Origin: Trichomonas vaginalis G3
Taxonomy: Eukaryota; Parabasalia; Trichomonadida; Trichomonadidae
Direction: 5' to 3'
NCBI RefSeq assembly: GCF_026262505.1
Contig: NC_067203.1
Coordinates: 62,001-126,000, forward strand
Length of the DNA: 64,000 nucleotides
The stretch's first letter is position 1, and each line of letters begins with the position of its first letter. The notes beneath the pieces were generated by a model that was given only the letters and a program-made list of their open reading frames with translations, had not been told where the DNA came from and made no database searches. The position numbers and the translations under genes are program-made. Shown one piece after another: positions 32,353-42,993 of the stretch.

Positions 32353-32595
32353 TTACGCGCCCTTACGTAAAATGAAATGTCAAGATTTGACTAGAAGAAA
32401 TATTAAGCACAATTGGAATTGGCATGTAATATATCTAACATTATAACTTATCACGACTCGATTAGCATTCCATTAGTCTCACATTCAAATAAGAAAGAAA
32501 ATATTATGAAAATATTAATTTTTATTTCATTTATAACTTACAAATTGTATTTTTAAAGACCCGAAAAATGGGAAATCCAACCAAAAAAAATTATC

Positions 32596-32603
32596 TCACT
32601 TTT
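32596..32603 (+). promoter_or_regulatory. Initiator (Inr) of the CAP-like gene
   Basis: TCACTTTT with its A about 18 bases before the ATG at 32616, matching the known trichomonad initiator consensus TCAYWTTT. This supports the start chosen for the gene. Confidence 0.65.
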
Positions 32604-32615
32604 TTGTAGAGAGAT

Positions 32616-33974
32616 ATGTCAGTGACCATTACACGAGCTGAACAGAAATTCATCTATTTTCTTGATGGAATCCGCGGCACCAAAAAGCAATGTCATGTTG
32701 ATAATCAATGCCAAGAAGAAGTCAACAAGTTATACAAAACAATTGATAAATCCCAAGAGCTCAAGCTCACAGTAGATTCTAAAGAAGTTGTTTATGCCGG
32801 AAACTTCCAAAACAGCGAACCAAATGTCAGTGAAGCTGTTCAAAACACTGTAAAGAATTCGCCATTTTACGATTTTGCTATCAAGCCAGAGTACAAGCTC
32901 ATTGGTGTTGTAATAAAGGCCTTTAAGACAGGCAGAATATTTTTCGCCTGCGTTATTCGTCGTGATCATAATGATGAGTCAAAACCACAACCACAACAAA
33001 ATGCAAATCCTAATCAGAAGAAAGGTAAGAACCATAACAAGTTTTCTGCATATAAGGCTTCAAATGAGAGTCAAAAGCCTTCAATTGAAAGATACGAAGA
33101 TGGTCGCCCAAAGGAAAGGTCCATTGAGAATCTTTGCGTCTATCTTATCAACGATTTCTTAGAGAAAAACGGAAAGGAATCTCTCAGGTACCATCAGAGA
33201 GCCTACAACATCATGTCTAAGTATCATCAGGAGGCTTATGCCAATATGAAGCCATTAAGCCGCTCAAACCTTCTTGATATCATCAAGCCATTCCCACGTC
33301 GTACAATTGGCATCCTTGATATCCTTGATCCCGCAAAAATCGATGAAACCTACGCAAAGAACTATTTCTCAATAAATTACATTGGCTCGACATTCAAAGA
33401 CCCAATGAACTGCATCGCTGTTAGCTTCCAATACAATCCAAATCAGAAGATTGGCTCAATTATTACATTTTGTGGTTTTGATACAAATCTTCCACCTCCA
33501 AAGGTTTGGAGCGATGCCCCACTCAACAGTTCCAAGATGCAGAAGTCCGGAGCTACCCTCACTTTCTTCAAGAAACAACAGATTATTAAACAAGGCAGAG
33601 TTACAGCTCTCATCGACCAAATCAACAAGATTCGTGAGGATGCCGGTCTTCCTGTTCTCGAGAAGAGTGACGAAATCCTTCAGAAGGACGCTTACAATTT
33701 TGTCGGCGAATTCGCACAGAACCAGGCACCATACTTGAAATACGAACCTTCAGAGGAGGTCCTGATGCACTACTCTGACGTGGTCGGATTCAAGGAGACA
33801 CTGACAATGAACGACAACGACTACGTCCAGACACTCCTCAGAAATATCAACGCAAAGAAGGACAATTTCAAGGGCGACTACACAAATGTGGCTGTTCAGT
33901 TCTTCGACGCAAAGTTGCAAAGAGCTGTTTACGTAGTTATTATTTTGGCCAAAGTCAAAATTGTTGCTGAGTAA
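32616..33974 (+). CDS. Host protein with three possible CAP/SCP-like repeats
   Basis: 452 residues, whole. Three segments of about 120 residues (roughly 1-115, 165-290 and 328-450) each start with a helix like that of CAP proteins (for example ALIDQINKIREDAGLPVLEK) and end in a hydrophobic strand like YKLIGVVIKAFKTGRIFFAC. A Gln/Asn/Lys-rich linker lies at about 120-160. CAP proteins are usually secreted and Cys-rich, but this one has no signal peptide and few cysteines, so the assignment is tentative. Codon use is more GC-rich and C-ending towards the 3' end, as in highly expressed host genes. The stop is followed at once by TAATAAA, fitting the short 3' ends of trichomonad genes. Confidence 0.45.
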   Translation: MSVTITRAEQKFIYFLDGIRGTKKQCHVDNQCQEEVNKLYKTIDKSQELKLTVDSKEVVYAGNFQNSEPNVSEAVQNTVKNSPFYDFAIKPEYKLIGVVIKAFKTGRIFFACVIRRDHNDESKPQPQQNANPNQKKGKNHNKFSAYKASNESQKPSIERYEDGRPKERSIENLCVYLINDFLEKNGKESLRYHQRAYNIMSKYHQEAYANMKPLSRSNLLDIIKPFPRRTIGILDILDPAKIDETYAKNYFSINYIGSTFKDPMNCIAVSFQYNPNQKIGSIITFCGFDTNLPPPKVWSDAPLNSSKMQKSGATLTFFKKQQIIKQGRVTALIDQINKIREDAGLPVLEKSDEILQKDAYNFVGEFAQNQAPYLKYEPSEEVLMHYSDVVGFKETLTMNDNDYVQTLLRNINAKKDNFKGDYTNVAVQFFDAKLQRAVYVVIILAKVKIVAE

Positions 33975-34368
33975 TAATAAATTATAATAAAATAAACAAT
34001 TGATTATATAAATATATTTTATATTGATGTATTTCTCACTTTTTTTAATTTAATTTAATTTAAGAGTCCATCTGCATATATTCTCAATTATATGAGAAAT
34101 CAAAACCTATGAGAGAGTTTGGATGCTAATATTTCATCATCTAAACAAAAATTTAATTATTATTGTAGCATAATATATTAGTAAATTTACCTTGAATGAA
34201 AGCAAATCTGTTCCAATGAATAAAGAAAATTTAGAGCCTTGATTAAATTTAAATTTTTTTTAACATTCCAGTCATCTTGATCAAGAGTAGATCGTTAAAA
34301 AAATGTATAATTATAATTTATAAGAAGCTTTTAAAATATATAAAAAAAATCATAAAAATAAAAAAAAA
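33975..34368. other. Convergent intergenic region
   Basis: AT-rich, between two convergent host genes. A CTCACTTTTTTT stretch near 34035 resembles an initiator, but no frame follows it. Nothing else recognisable. Confidence 0.6.
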
Positions 34369-35679
34369 TTAAGTGTTTGTGTCGAGAACATCACTGCCTT
34401 CGGCCTTAATCTCATTTGGCATATCATCAATATCAGCTTGGAAACCTTCTTGGTCGCCCTTTCCAGGTTCAAGATACTCAAGATCGATATCTGATTCAAA
34501 TGGCCAGTGGAAGTATGTCATCATGATAGAATATGTGAAGTATAGCACAATATTGAGGGATGCAGCGACAGGAGTTGAAGAAACTGCTGGGCAAAAGTAC
34601 AAAGTTTGAATAACTACAAAACAAACAAGAGTAACGAGGTTTGAGAAGAGATACATATACAATTTGTGGAAGTATGATTTTTCGGAGCGAAGAGCGATGC
34701 AGCTTGAAACAATTACTGGAATCGCAAGTAATGAATAGAATCCGATAGAAATAAACAGGTAAACAGAAGCATTCTTGTAGTAATTTTGCAAGAATGCAAT
34801 CAATCCTGCAACAATTCCGACTAAAAGTGGTAAAATGTTGAATGAACGTAATCCAAAGGCAGTTGTAAGAATAAAGAAGACGACAAAGCAGCATGATATC
34901 GAAATCAAAGATATATCGATCATTCTAAGGATGTAACTATGGCAAATTATTGCGAAATAGAACAACGGAGAGATTTGGAACAATGCAGCAGAGAGTAATG
35001 CGAGTGTCAATATTTGCTCGTATGTTATTGAGCCATCTTGGTTCTTGACTTTGATTGCAAAAACAGCAATTGTAATAATTGTGGACATGAGGAAAATTGA
35101 ACGAGAAACAAGTTGGAAGTGTACTGAATCTGGATTAACTAAACTGTAAGTCACAATAATGTCTTTAATTTCTGTGAAATTTGTTGGAATTAATTCAATT
35201 CTGAGTTTTTCTGCTTTAATTTGATTTAAAGCACACAATGTTTCATTTGCTGATGGATTTTCTTTGGAAGAGAAATGAATTTTACTGATAGTATTTTCTC
35301 CTGAATGCATAAAAAAGTTATTAAACGTAGTATAGTTGTAGCGAATTGACATGTTCGGGATATCTTTAACTTCCTTAAGAAGAGATACTGATAACTGAAT
35401 TAAATTGAATGTGTTAAGAGGTTTGATTGATTCTAATTCAAGGGAATATTTTCCATTATTTTGATTCATTTTTGTGAGAGTATTCGAATTCCATATCACT
35501 GAATTTGGTGAGAAGAGTGTTGATATTGAAACACCTAAAATTGCGAAAAAGAATAAGATAATTACTAAAATATCCTCTTTCAGCGATTGTGCATCAATGC
35601 TCATGACTGTTTCGTCAGTGCCACCTATTTGAAGATCCTTCATCTGATTGTTTTCAAATGGATCTGTTACACTCAACAT
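34369..35679 (-). CDS. Multi-pass membrane protein, TMEM181/Wntless-like topology
   Basis: 436 residues, whole. One membrane segment near residues 36-57, then a lumenal or extracellular domain of about 140 residues with N-glycosylation sequons (NYT, NET, NFT), then seven hydrophobic segments from about residue 195 to 400, and a cytoplasmic acidic tail ending SDVLDTNT. One plus seven segments with a first-loop domain is the layout of TMEM181, Wntless and related GOST-type proteins, which act in Golgi and endosomal trafficking. I base this on topology, not on a conserved motif. It is head to head with the RIIa gene, 90 bases between starts. Confidence 0.55.
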   Translation of the reverse strand: MLSVTDPFENNQMKDLQIGGTDETVMSIDAQSLKEDILVIILFFFAILGVSISTLFSPNSVIWNSNTLTKMNQNNGKYSLELESIKPLNTFNLIQLSVSLLKEVKDIPNMSIRYNYTTFNNFFMHSGENTISKIHFSSKENPSANETLCALNQIKAEKLRIELIPTNFTEIKDIIVTYSLVNPDSVHFQLVSRSIFLMSTIITIAVFAIKVKNQDGSITYEQILTLALLSAALFQISPLFYFAIICHSYILRMIDISLISISCCFVVFFILTTAFGLRSFNILPLLVGIVAGLIAFLQNYYKNASVYLFISIGFYSLLAIPVIVSSCIALRSEKSYFHKLYMYLFSNLVTLVCFVVIQTLYFCPAVSSTPVAASLNIVLYFTYSIMMTYFHWPFESDIDLEYLEPGKGDQEGFQADIDDMPNEIKAEGSDVLDTNT

Positions 35680-35769
35680 CTTTTTAACCAGAATTTAGGG
35701 AGGAAAAAAAGATTTAAACCTTATGATTATCCCCCTCGTTAAAGTTGAGGGTGTCACTTTTTATAAACA
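35680..35769. promoter_or_regulatory. Bidirectional promoter with an initiator for the RIIa gene
   Basis: 90 bases between divergent starts. Towards the RIIa gene there is GTGTCACTTTTT (A at about 35756, 14 bases before the ATG), a classic trichomonad initiator. No equally clear initiator is seen for the membrane protein. Confidence 0.6.
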
Positions 35770-35955
35770 ATGAGTGAAGATGTCATTTCTGCACCAGAAG
35801 AATACTCTCCTCAGCAGAGATTAGAAGTGAAGCAGTACTTGGAATCACATCCAGAAATCAAAACAGTCATTGCTGATTTAATGGTTGCGATTATTGAAAA
35901 TAAACCTGAGAAACCATTAGATTTCGCTAAAGAGTACTTCGAAAACCTCAAATAA
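35770..35955 (+). CDS. Single-domain RIIa (PKA docking/Dpy-30-like) protein
   Basis: 61 residues. Residues about 18-60 (YLESHPEIKTVIADLMVAII, then ENKPEKPLDFAKEYFENL) match the RIIa dimerisation/docking pattern of PKA regulatory subunits, ROPN1 and similar proteins. Such single-domain proteins dimerise and bind amphipathic anchor helices, often in flagellar axonemes, which would suit a flagellated trichomonad. The whole protein is little more than the domain. The call is fairly firm; the cellular role is inference. Confidence 0.7.
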   Translation: MSEDVISAPEEYSPQQRLEVKQYLESHPEIKTVIADLMVAIIENKPEKPLDFAKEYFENLK

Positions 35956-36688
35956 TTCAGACAAAAGTTCAATATTAGTCGATTAAATATTGTTTTGTTA
36001 CATAATTTTTGATAACGTTCTTTTTTATTTTCAAATATTCCATGTAGGATCCTTTCAAACCCTGTTAAATTGAACCATAATGCATAATACATAACTTTTA
36101 GTTATTTAATGACAGATGAACTAATTGAAACTTTGATACGTTAGTGAAATTGCGAAATCGATTAATACATGGATGATCTGAATCTATAATACTGATTTTG
36201 ATTTATTTTTCGATGAACGTAACAAAATTCCAAATTGTTTTTAATCTATTGGTACGAAGCACCGCTTAATGATATATATAGTTATCATATGGAAGTTTGA
36301 TATCAAATGATTAAGAATCAAAAACCATTTCTAAAAATAATTTTTTAATTTTGATAGTTTTGGAAATAAAACGAGGTCGGCGTCCTAGTGTAAACATCAG
36401 AAAATTGTTCATTATGGTGTTTTTTCAGAAATTTATAGCATCCTAACTCAAATTTGAATAAATTTACTTAGTAGTATATGTTGATGGGTTTTGTGACTTT
36501 TTTTGTAAACGTAAGAATTCATACAATATCGAGCGATTTTGTATCATTTTTTTTAACATATGAAGTAAAAAATGTATGATTCTTACGGTTTTTATTCTTA
36601 CATTTTTGAATAAATCAAGATTTAAAAAATTTTCAAAATTGTAAGACATTTACACTCAGCCCATACATAATGAAAAAAAAAAGGTAGT
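35956..36688. other. AT-rich flank left of copy B
   Basis: No credible gene. A GGCGTCCT word at about 36378 is the inverse of the repeats at 32240-32352. A weak inverted pair lies at about 36509-36527 and 36574-36592 (GTAAGAATTCATAC and GTATGATTCTTAC). Confidence 0.5.
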
Positions 36689-36720
36689 GGGGCTTCCAGG
36701 CGCGTTGCGCCCTCTAGCCC
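36689..36720 (+). repeat. Extra Maverick end fragment outside copy B
   Basis: The same terminal hairpin motif as at 36757 (GGGGCTTCCAGGCGCGTTGC, then GCCCTCTAGCCC) lies 68 bases further out. What follows it (TGAAGATGTTT) is more like the inner sequence of copy A's end than of B's. It may be a remnant of another element into which B inserted. Confidence 0.7.
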
Positions 36721-36756
36721 TGAAGATGTTTAGTATAAATGAAGTTTATATTCGGA

Positions 36757-36847
36757 GGGCTTCCAGGCGCGTTGCGCCCTCTAGCCCATAAGAAATTTTG
36801 CCCAAGACCCAAGAGGAGGACCGAACCCCAGCCGACCAGCCGTTGAC
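36757..36847 (+). repeat. Left terminal inverted repeat of copy B
   Basis: Pairs with 61464-61554 over about 91 bases with few differences. The shared inner part includes GAAATTTTGCCCAAGACCCA and CCGAACCCCAGCCGACCAGC. The outermost 30 bases form the compact hairpin described for all ends. Confidence 0.9.
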
Positions 36848-37086
36848 TTTTTTGTAGAGCACTCAAAATAGTATAACTTTGTCCGGACAAGTAAGGGTCT
36901 ATCGTCGCTACAGGAAAAGTTACCGGCGTTCCAAGGAAGTATACTTTGAGAAGCCTTTTCCCCCTTATAGAATGAGATAGGACGGTTATTTTACAAAACT
37001 GACAACACTTTGACCGAGTAGTTTTTTGTGCTGAACAAAAGTGTCATATAAACATCTGTCAAAAAACGTTTTTTACTTCACTTAAA

Positions 37087-40000
37087 ATGCCACGTAAGCT
37101 ACGTAAGAATATACGTAAGAGGAAGGGAGCATTGAAACATCCAATAGTAAAACTGACACCACAACAACAGTTGCAACAACAAATGATGAATGACCCCACT
37201 ATGTTGCAACAAATGTCAAGCAACCCTATGCTTTTAAACCGAGTTATTGGTGCACAGAGTGGAGGTTTAAGAGCGGCACTTTTAGCGAAAATGGCAGGCT
37301 ATGGTGGAGCTGCAGACGGAACAGCTTATAACCCTCAAAGTCAAATGAATTTGAGTTCACTCAAAAATCAAATAACAGATGTCAAAAAGTCAAACATAGA
37401 CATACAGAAACAAATAAGTGAAAACGAAAAGAAACTAGAATATGACAGACACACAAAGAAACTCAATGAGTTAAACGTAGAGAAAAAGAAGAAAGAAGAA
37501 CAACTGAAAGAACTAAGTACAGAGGAATATGCGAAAAAAGTGTCAGAAAAAGCAGCAGAAGTAGCAAAAATGGAACAAGATGTTATAAATTTGAAAAACC
37601 ATACTATCAATATAAAGTACTGAAAGATGAAGAGATAAAACAAAAAGCCATGAAGACATATATGGATAGCGATGAGTAAAAAAGAAGTTGAAGCAAATGT
37701 AAAGGCAGAAAAACTTTTACAGTTGCAAAACCAAACCGTACAGTATGAAAACTTAGCACAAGAAAGTAAAAATAACGACGCAGCATGCAAAGGCAATGAA
37801 AAGCGCAGAATATATAAAAGCTAATAATGACTGGTTAGATGCCCAAGCCAACGCTAAAGCAGCCCAACTTATAGGGTCAATAAGGACAAAAATACAAGCG
37901 GATGAAGACAGTTCAAATGAAGCTTTAATGAATGCTGACTTTAAGAATGCCTTCGAAGCTCTTCATAGTAAGGTGAAACTAGTGAACGACTTCTCATCTG
38001 GAAAGAAACTGAAGTCTGAAGGTTTCGACAAAGAGTTAAGAGAAGTAGCACAAAATATGACGAAAATAACAGATGCAGCAACGAGACAGGCAGTTCAAAG
38101 TGCCTATGACGCCGTTAGAGCAACTGTTGTGGAAAGTCAAGAAAAAGAGTTACAACAGACCAAAACAGACCTAGTAAATGCTTTCTTAAGAACGAAAAGT
38201 CAGGTAGGACATTATGCTGCAGATGGAACATATGTGCCAGCTGGTGGAACTTATATACCAGCTGGTGGAACTTATATACTAGCTAGTGGAACTTATATAC
38301 TAGCTAGTGGAACTTATATACCACCAAACCCTCCAAGAGAAGCACCTGCACCAGGACTACCTAAAACATTTACATCGTCACATGGACACAGACACAGGCA
38401 TGCACCAAAACAACAACAACAACCAACAGTTCAAAATCCAGCACCACAACCAACAGTTCAAAACACTACACAACAACCAACAGTTCAAAACCCTGCACAG
38501 CAACCACAAACAGAGCAAGGACATAAAAGAAGTAGAGAAAAAGGAAACCAAGAATTCTTAAAAATGCTGAAGGAAGAGTATGGTTACCCAGATACTATTG
38601 ACTTTAGTGACAGATATAAAGAAGCTATTAGAAAGTTCAAGGATGGAAATACTGACCCGAACCTATTTAGCTTTATGGCTCTGCACCAAAGGGGATATAA
38701 TTTCAAACCTGGAAAATACAAGCTCGCTAAGGGATATGATTTAATAGCATATCATCCAAATGACATGGATGAATTTACTCCGAGATATTTGATGTCAGAG
38801 CTAAATGATAATTCAACTCTCTTCATGAAACGCGTAAAAAATAGAGACGGAACGAAAGAAGAAAGGTTTATGAGTCCGGATGACTTAGATAGGGAACTTT
38901 TTAAAAACGGTCTCGGAATATATGAAATGCCACCAGATGAGGTACAAGAAACTCAACAGGAAGAAGTTCAGATACAACCAGACATGGAAGAAATAGTTCA
39001 GCAACAACAGCTAGAAGAGCCTGAAGGAAACGAACAAGTTCCTCCTTTGGAAACTAACTTCACAGAACTAGATGAAGATTTGGAACAGCCGAAAAATCTT
39101 GACCCTCAACAAGACTATGAGGTGAATATGGAATCTTTCCAAGAGTCTAAGAAAAATTCGGCTGACAGAGTAGAAGAATATCGAAAAATGTTCACCGACA
39201 TACAAAAGACTCCAACATCAGATGAAAATATTCAGCATAGAATGGAAGTACTGAAAGAAAATGTACGCAAATACAATATCCTTTTTACTTACGACCATAT
39301 AACGTTCAATCTTTGGCTGAACTCGGTGAAAATAAAAGGTTAAATTTCAACAAAACATATAGAAATGAAACATTGTTTAAAGTTCATTCAGAACCTAGCC
39401 AATATGGAAACAAACCTACTTTTGTTTCTGCAGACTATGGAACTACAATGAGATGGGGTCATAAAGCTAATCCGGATAGGTGGTTCATAAACTTACAACC
39501 TCAATTCCAAGAAGTTGTAGACGCAATGGAAGTGAATGGTGAACCAGATATAGCTGGTATTTTCAGCGCGGCTTTAATGCCATTGAAAGATATGAAACAT
39601 GCAGATATTTTGGACCAGTATGAAATGAACATGGCTGATGGAAATATAACACCTGACGTTCTAGAACATTTATCTCAAAGAACTACACAGAACCATAAAG
39701 ATGGTATATTTGGTGAAGAGTTTAGAAAGAAAGTTAGGGATAGAGAAGGAAGAGAACCTATTGTACATGACCTTGCAAACGAAAGTTTACAAAATGTCAT
39801 AAAAACTTACTTTGCAGACAATGAACCGAGAAGGATGAATATTTAAGTAAACTCAAATGGACAGTACCAAATGAAATGTTAGTATTGAAAAACATGTTCC
39901 TTGACAAAATAAAACCAACTACAGAAATAAATGACGCAAGACTGAAACATTGGGTAAAAGCTTTCCCATTCACAAAAGATATTATTGGTAACATGGAAAG

Positions 40001-40436
40001 AAAACCAGAATGGCTACAAAAACATATATTTGGAAACGAGCTTATTCCATATGGACAAGCTCTGTTTGAAGAGCTTGAACCGGAAACTCAGGAAAGAGTC
40101 ATGCAAACAATACGCGAAGACTCAAATACAAACTATGACAAAATCTTTCTAGGATATAGGTTACCTGAGATGGGCGACCAGAGCCCAAAGGCAAAAAGGA
40201 CATGGGAAATTTACAACATACTAGGTGAACATGAGGCAAAGATGCAACAACTTGAAGCAGAGGGCAAGTTACCAAAAGCGACACCAAAGAAGAAGAGAAG
40301 AGTAGAACAAAGTGAAAGTAGTGAAGAAGTAACTTCATCTAGTGAAAGTAGTGGCAATGAAGGAAAAAGAAGAGTTAAAAACTCAGTCAGGAAGAAAGTA
40401 AAGCTTGGTCCGATTGGGTTCTATTATGACATATAA
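37087..40436 (+). pseudogene. Structural gene region upstream of the capsid gene (copy B)
   Basis: Basic start (MPRKLRKNIRKRKGALKHPI), Gln-rich and long Lys/Glu coiled-coil sections, a section with GGTYIPA/SGTYILA-type repeats (about 38225-38330), a Pro/Gln/Thr-rich stretch, then acidic globular parts and a basic Ser/Glu end. Its place ahead of the capsid gene and its size suggest a large virion or scaffold protein, or two such genes. No known family recognised. The region looks broken. Confidence 0.6.
38227..38322 (+). repeat. 24-bp coding repeat (GGTYIPA type)
   Basis: About four copies of a 24-bp, 8-codon unit. Copy A has only about two units at the same place, so the number of repeats changed after the copies separated. 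Confidence 0.8.
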
Positions 40437-40468
40437 ATCCAACTATTCTATATTTTTACCCATATGAA

Positions 40469-42076
40469 ATGTACGCCGCTCAGAATATAACGCCAACAGT
40501 TTTGGATGCCATGAACGGAAATGTTTCCGAATGGTATAACGAATGCGACAATGCCATTAGAAGGTCAGAAATAGTTCCTGGAACTTACGAATATACAACT
40601 GCTGTTTCTTATGGAAACGTAGGTGAGTTTGGAGAAGGTTCTTCAACAACAGTAGATATTGCTTGCGACAGGTTTCATATTATTTCTATTGACAACTCAT
40701 TCTTATACGTGGAACAAGACATTGAAATAAAACCTTCTGCCAAGTTGTCTGACAAGAAAGGTTGCAATGGAATTTTCTATGTCGGATACCAATATGCTCC
40801 AGAAGTTTTCATGGGATATAAGATATATTCTAACTCTGACTTAGTTCAAACAGTAACATGGGCAAACTATGAATGGTTCGCTTTGAGAAACTCAGTACAA
40901 CCACAAGCTAGAGAACAAACAGACCAGTATGCAAATATTGAGAAAATAAGAAGACTTGACCCTAACGTTCCAGGAGTTTATGTTAACCTTTCTGGTTCAG
41001 ATGGAAATGCTGCCACTAAAGTAAAACTGAAACTTAGAGTTCCTTTGTCATCTTTCCTCATCTTCAGGTTTTTAAGATACTTGCCAAACTGGGCAGGAAA
41101 AATTTCTATCGAACTTACTCCAAGCAAAAATAACTTAGTCATTGCACCAACACAAGACCCATTCACTATTACAGACGTAAAGGGAACAAATAAAACATCA
41201 TTCGCCGAATTTTGCAAAGACAAAGTTGACTTAGACTTTGGTTTCTCAAACTTCAACAATGAAGTAAACTATTATTTCAATGCTGCTGGAGATGCTTGGG
41301 ACCCAGTTAAGTTCACATGCGAAAAGTTTGAATGCAAGAGAATAGAAAGCAGACTTGCCGTTTATATGTTGGACCCAGATATTTCAAATGCTTTAGCTGC
41401 CAAATATATTGCAGTTCCACTTATGTTCCCTATACACCAAATATCTGTCAAAGACTTTGCAGGTGAAGTTGGAAACCAAAGTGCTGACCCAGGTGCAAGA
41501 ACAGATATTGCTTTAACAACTGCAATGAAACATGCAGATACTATGTTTGTACTGTTCAGACGAACTATAAATGACTATTCTTGTTTCTACAACCCTGGTA
41601 TTAAATATCATATAAACATAGATGGCAAATATTATCCAAGAGAAGAATATTCTACAGTTGAGGATATGAGGTCATACAACTTGACATTAGATGCTATGAA
41701 CTTTAACAACAACTTCACAACAACCATTAACCCTGAAATGCAAAGTTCTATTATGCCATATGTGAAAGTATGGACTCATACAGGAGGTCAAAAAACTCAA
41801 TATACAAATGGAGACCGTTCAAACTTTTGGCTTGGCATTCCATTTGCTGACTCAGAAGACTTTATGGGTGGTATTTCAACTGTTGGTACTGTACAAATAC
41901 AATATACTGGTGACAGAGACGGTCCAGATGAATTGAAAGCAAAGAAGTTTACAAAACCAATAGCACTTTTCACAGAAGATGCGCTTTTGAAGATTCGTTC
42001 GATGAAACCTGCTGGGGCTCCTCAGATTGGCATAACGACAGCTTCCATCGAGCAGATTTTGGCAGCAGGTCAGTAA
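40469..42076 (+). CDS. Major capsid protein (double jelly-roll type, inferred)
   Basis: 535 residues, whole frame. Beta-rich with many aromatic residues and the low Lys/Glu content of a jelly-roll protein (for example SSFLIFRFLRYLPNWAGKIS and a C-terminal ASIEQILAAGQ). Size, position and neighbours match the Polinton capsid protein, which builds the icosahedral shell. I assign it from size, composition and gene order; a structure prediction should show two stacked jelly rolls. Upstream is a T-rich run followed by CATATGAAATG, identical in copy A. The 3' end overlaps a convergent minus-strand gene. Confidence 0.8.
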   Translation: MYAAQNITPTVLDAMNGNVSEWYNECDNAIRRSEIVPGTYEYTTAVSYGNVGEFGEGSSTTVDIACDRFHIISIDNSFLYVEQDIEIKPSAKLSDKKGCNGIFYVGYQYAPEVFMGYKIYSNSDLVQTVTWANYEWFALRNSVQPQAREQTDQYANIEKIRRLDPNVPGVYVNLSGSDGNAATKVKLKLRVPLSSFLIFRFLRYLPNWAGKISIELTPSKNNLVIAPTQDPFTITDVKGTNKTSFAEFCKDKVDLDFGFSNFNNEVNYYFNAAGDAWDPVKFTCEKFECKRIESRLAVYMLDPDISNALAAKYIAVPLMFPIHQISVKDFAGEVGNQSADPGARTDIALTTAMKHADTMFVLFRRTINDYSCFYNPGIKYHINIDGKYYPREEYSTVEDMRSYNLTLDAMNFNNNFTTTINPEMQSSIMPYVKVWTHTGGQKTQYTNGDRSNFWLGIPFADSEDFMGGISTVGTVQIQYTGDRDGPDELKAKKFTKPIALFTEDALLKIRSMKPAGAPQIGITTASIEQILAAGQ

Positions 42077-42389
42077 GTTGTTCTTGAACTGACTTCTCTC
42101 CGTCAAATATTGACAGTACGCCAGTTTTGACATAATATTGTATTATAAACTTTCCTTTAGTAATATCTGTAAGTTTTGAAGTTATATTTTTGTCTGCTTC
42201 AAGAACTTTCACCATTTCAGTTATACCAACTTTCTTTGCTTTATGAAAATATTTAGGTTCAGCAAAGACTGCTATTCTATAACATTTTCCATTGTTTGTG
42301 TAAAGAACTATTCTGTCAATGTATTTGTATTGTTTGTGAGTATAAACTTTGTTCTGCTTCAATTCAAAGAGATACTCAAATACGTCCAT
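41970..42389 (-). CDS. Small antisense protein overlapping the capsid gene 3' end
   Basis: 139 residues, starting MDVFEYLFELKQNKVYTHKQ. The first 90 residues look like a compact alpha/beta domain (IVLYTNNGKCYRIAVFAEPK). The last third overlaps the end of the capsid gene on the other strand. The gap of 18 bases to the start at 42408 must serve both genes. Function unknown. Confidence 0.5.
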   Translation of the reverse strand: MDVFEYLFELKQNKVYTHKQYKYIDRIVLYTNNGKCYRIAVFAEPKYFHKAKKVGITEMVKVLEADKNITSKLTDITKGKFIIQYYVKTGVLSIFDGEKSVQEQLTDLLPKSARWKLSLCQSEEPQQVSSNESSKAHLL

Positions 42390-42407
42390 CTTTTTATTCT
42401 AAGTAAA

Positions 42408-42986
42408 ATGTCATTTCCGAAAAATAGAAGCGTAAGTGTTTCAAAAGGTTTAATGGCGGTGGCAGATGTGAAGTTAAATTCACCAACTCAAACAAACAGT
42501 CAAAGTGTTGTTGTCAATGTCAAAGACAGAGATGTTGAAGTGGGGAAACCATACGAAGACGAAGATGGTATAACAATTGTTCCTGTAAAAGAACCAACAT
42601 ATCCTGAAGTTAACAGAGACTTAAGTTCTGTTGCAGATATTCGAAATGACTACCAACAACTGAAAGACAAACTTCAAACTCAGGAGAAGATTTGTCAAGC
42701 TTTAAGTATAATGTTAAACTTGGTCGAACACAACCCTGTAAAAGTGAACTCATATGTCATTGCACCTCATGAAGTCTTGAAAGAACTATTGAAACTTTTG
42801 ACAGAGGCAGACGATATAAACATCAAAGAAATAGAACCCGACATTAGTTGCTGTGGTGTTTCATATAATGTCATTGACAAGATATACGTTATGAAAGGAG
42901 GTGAAACGTTGAACTTAAAGTATAGTTTCCCAGACGTTATAAAAATATTTGACGACCACAACATTTCATTAAAGTTTATTTGCTAA
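42408..42986 (+). CDS. Conserved Maverick protein, 192 residues
   Basis: Starts MSFPKNRSVSVSKGLMAVAD. I place the start at 42408, the point shared with copy A; the frame is open further upstream but would overlap the divergent gene. Residues about 70-100 may be coiled coil; the C-terminal half is compact with a Cys pair (SCCGVSYN). Lying between capsid and penton-like genes, it may be a virion component. No family recognised. Confidence 0.65.
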   Translation: MSFPKNRSVSVSKGLMAVADVKLNSPTQTNSQSVVVNVKDRDVEVGKPYEDEDGITIVPVKEPTYPEVNRDLSSVADIRNDYQQLKDKLQTQEKICQALSIMLNLVEHNPVKVNSYVIAPHEVLKELLKLLTEADDINIKEIEPDISCCGVSYNVIDKIYVMKGGETLNLKYSFPDVIKIFDDHNISLKFIC

Positions 42987-42993
42987 GTAAAAA

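Noticed and set aside
34030-34060. Initiator-like CTCACTTTTTTT in the convergent intergenic region
   Set aside because: No open frame follows it on the plus strand.
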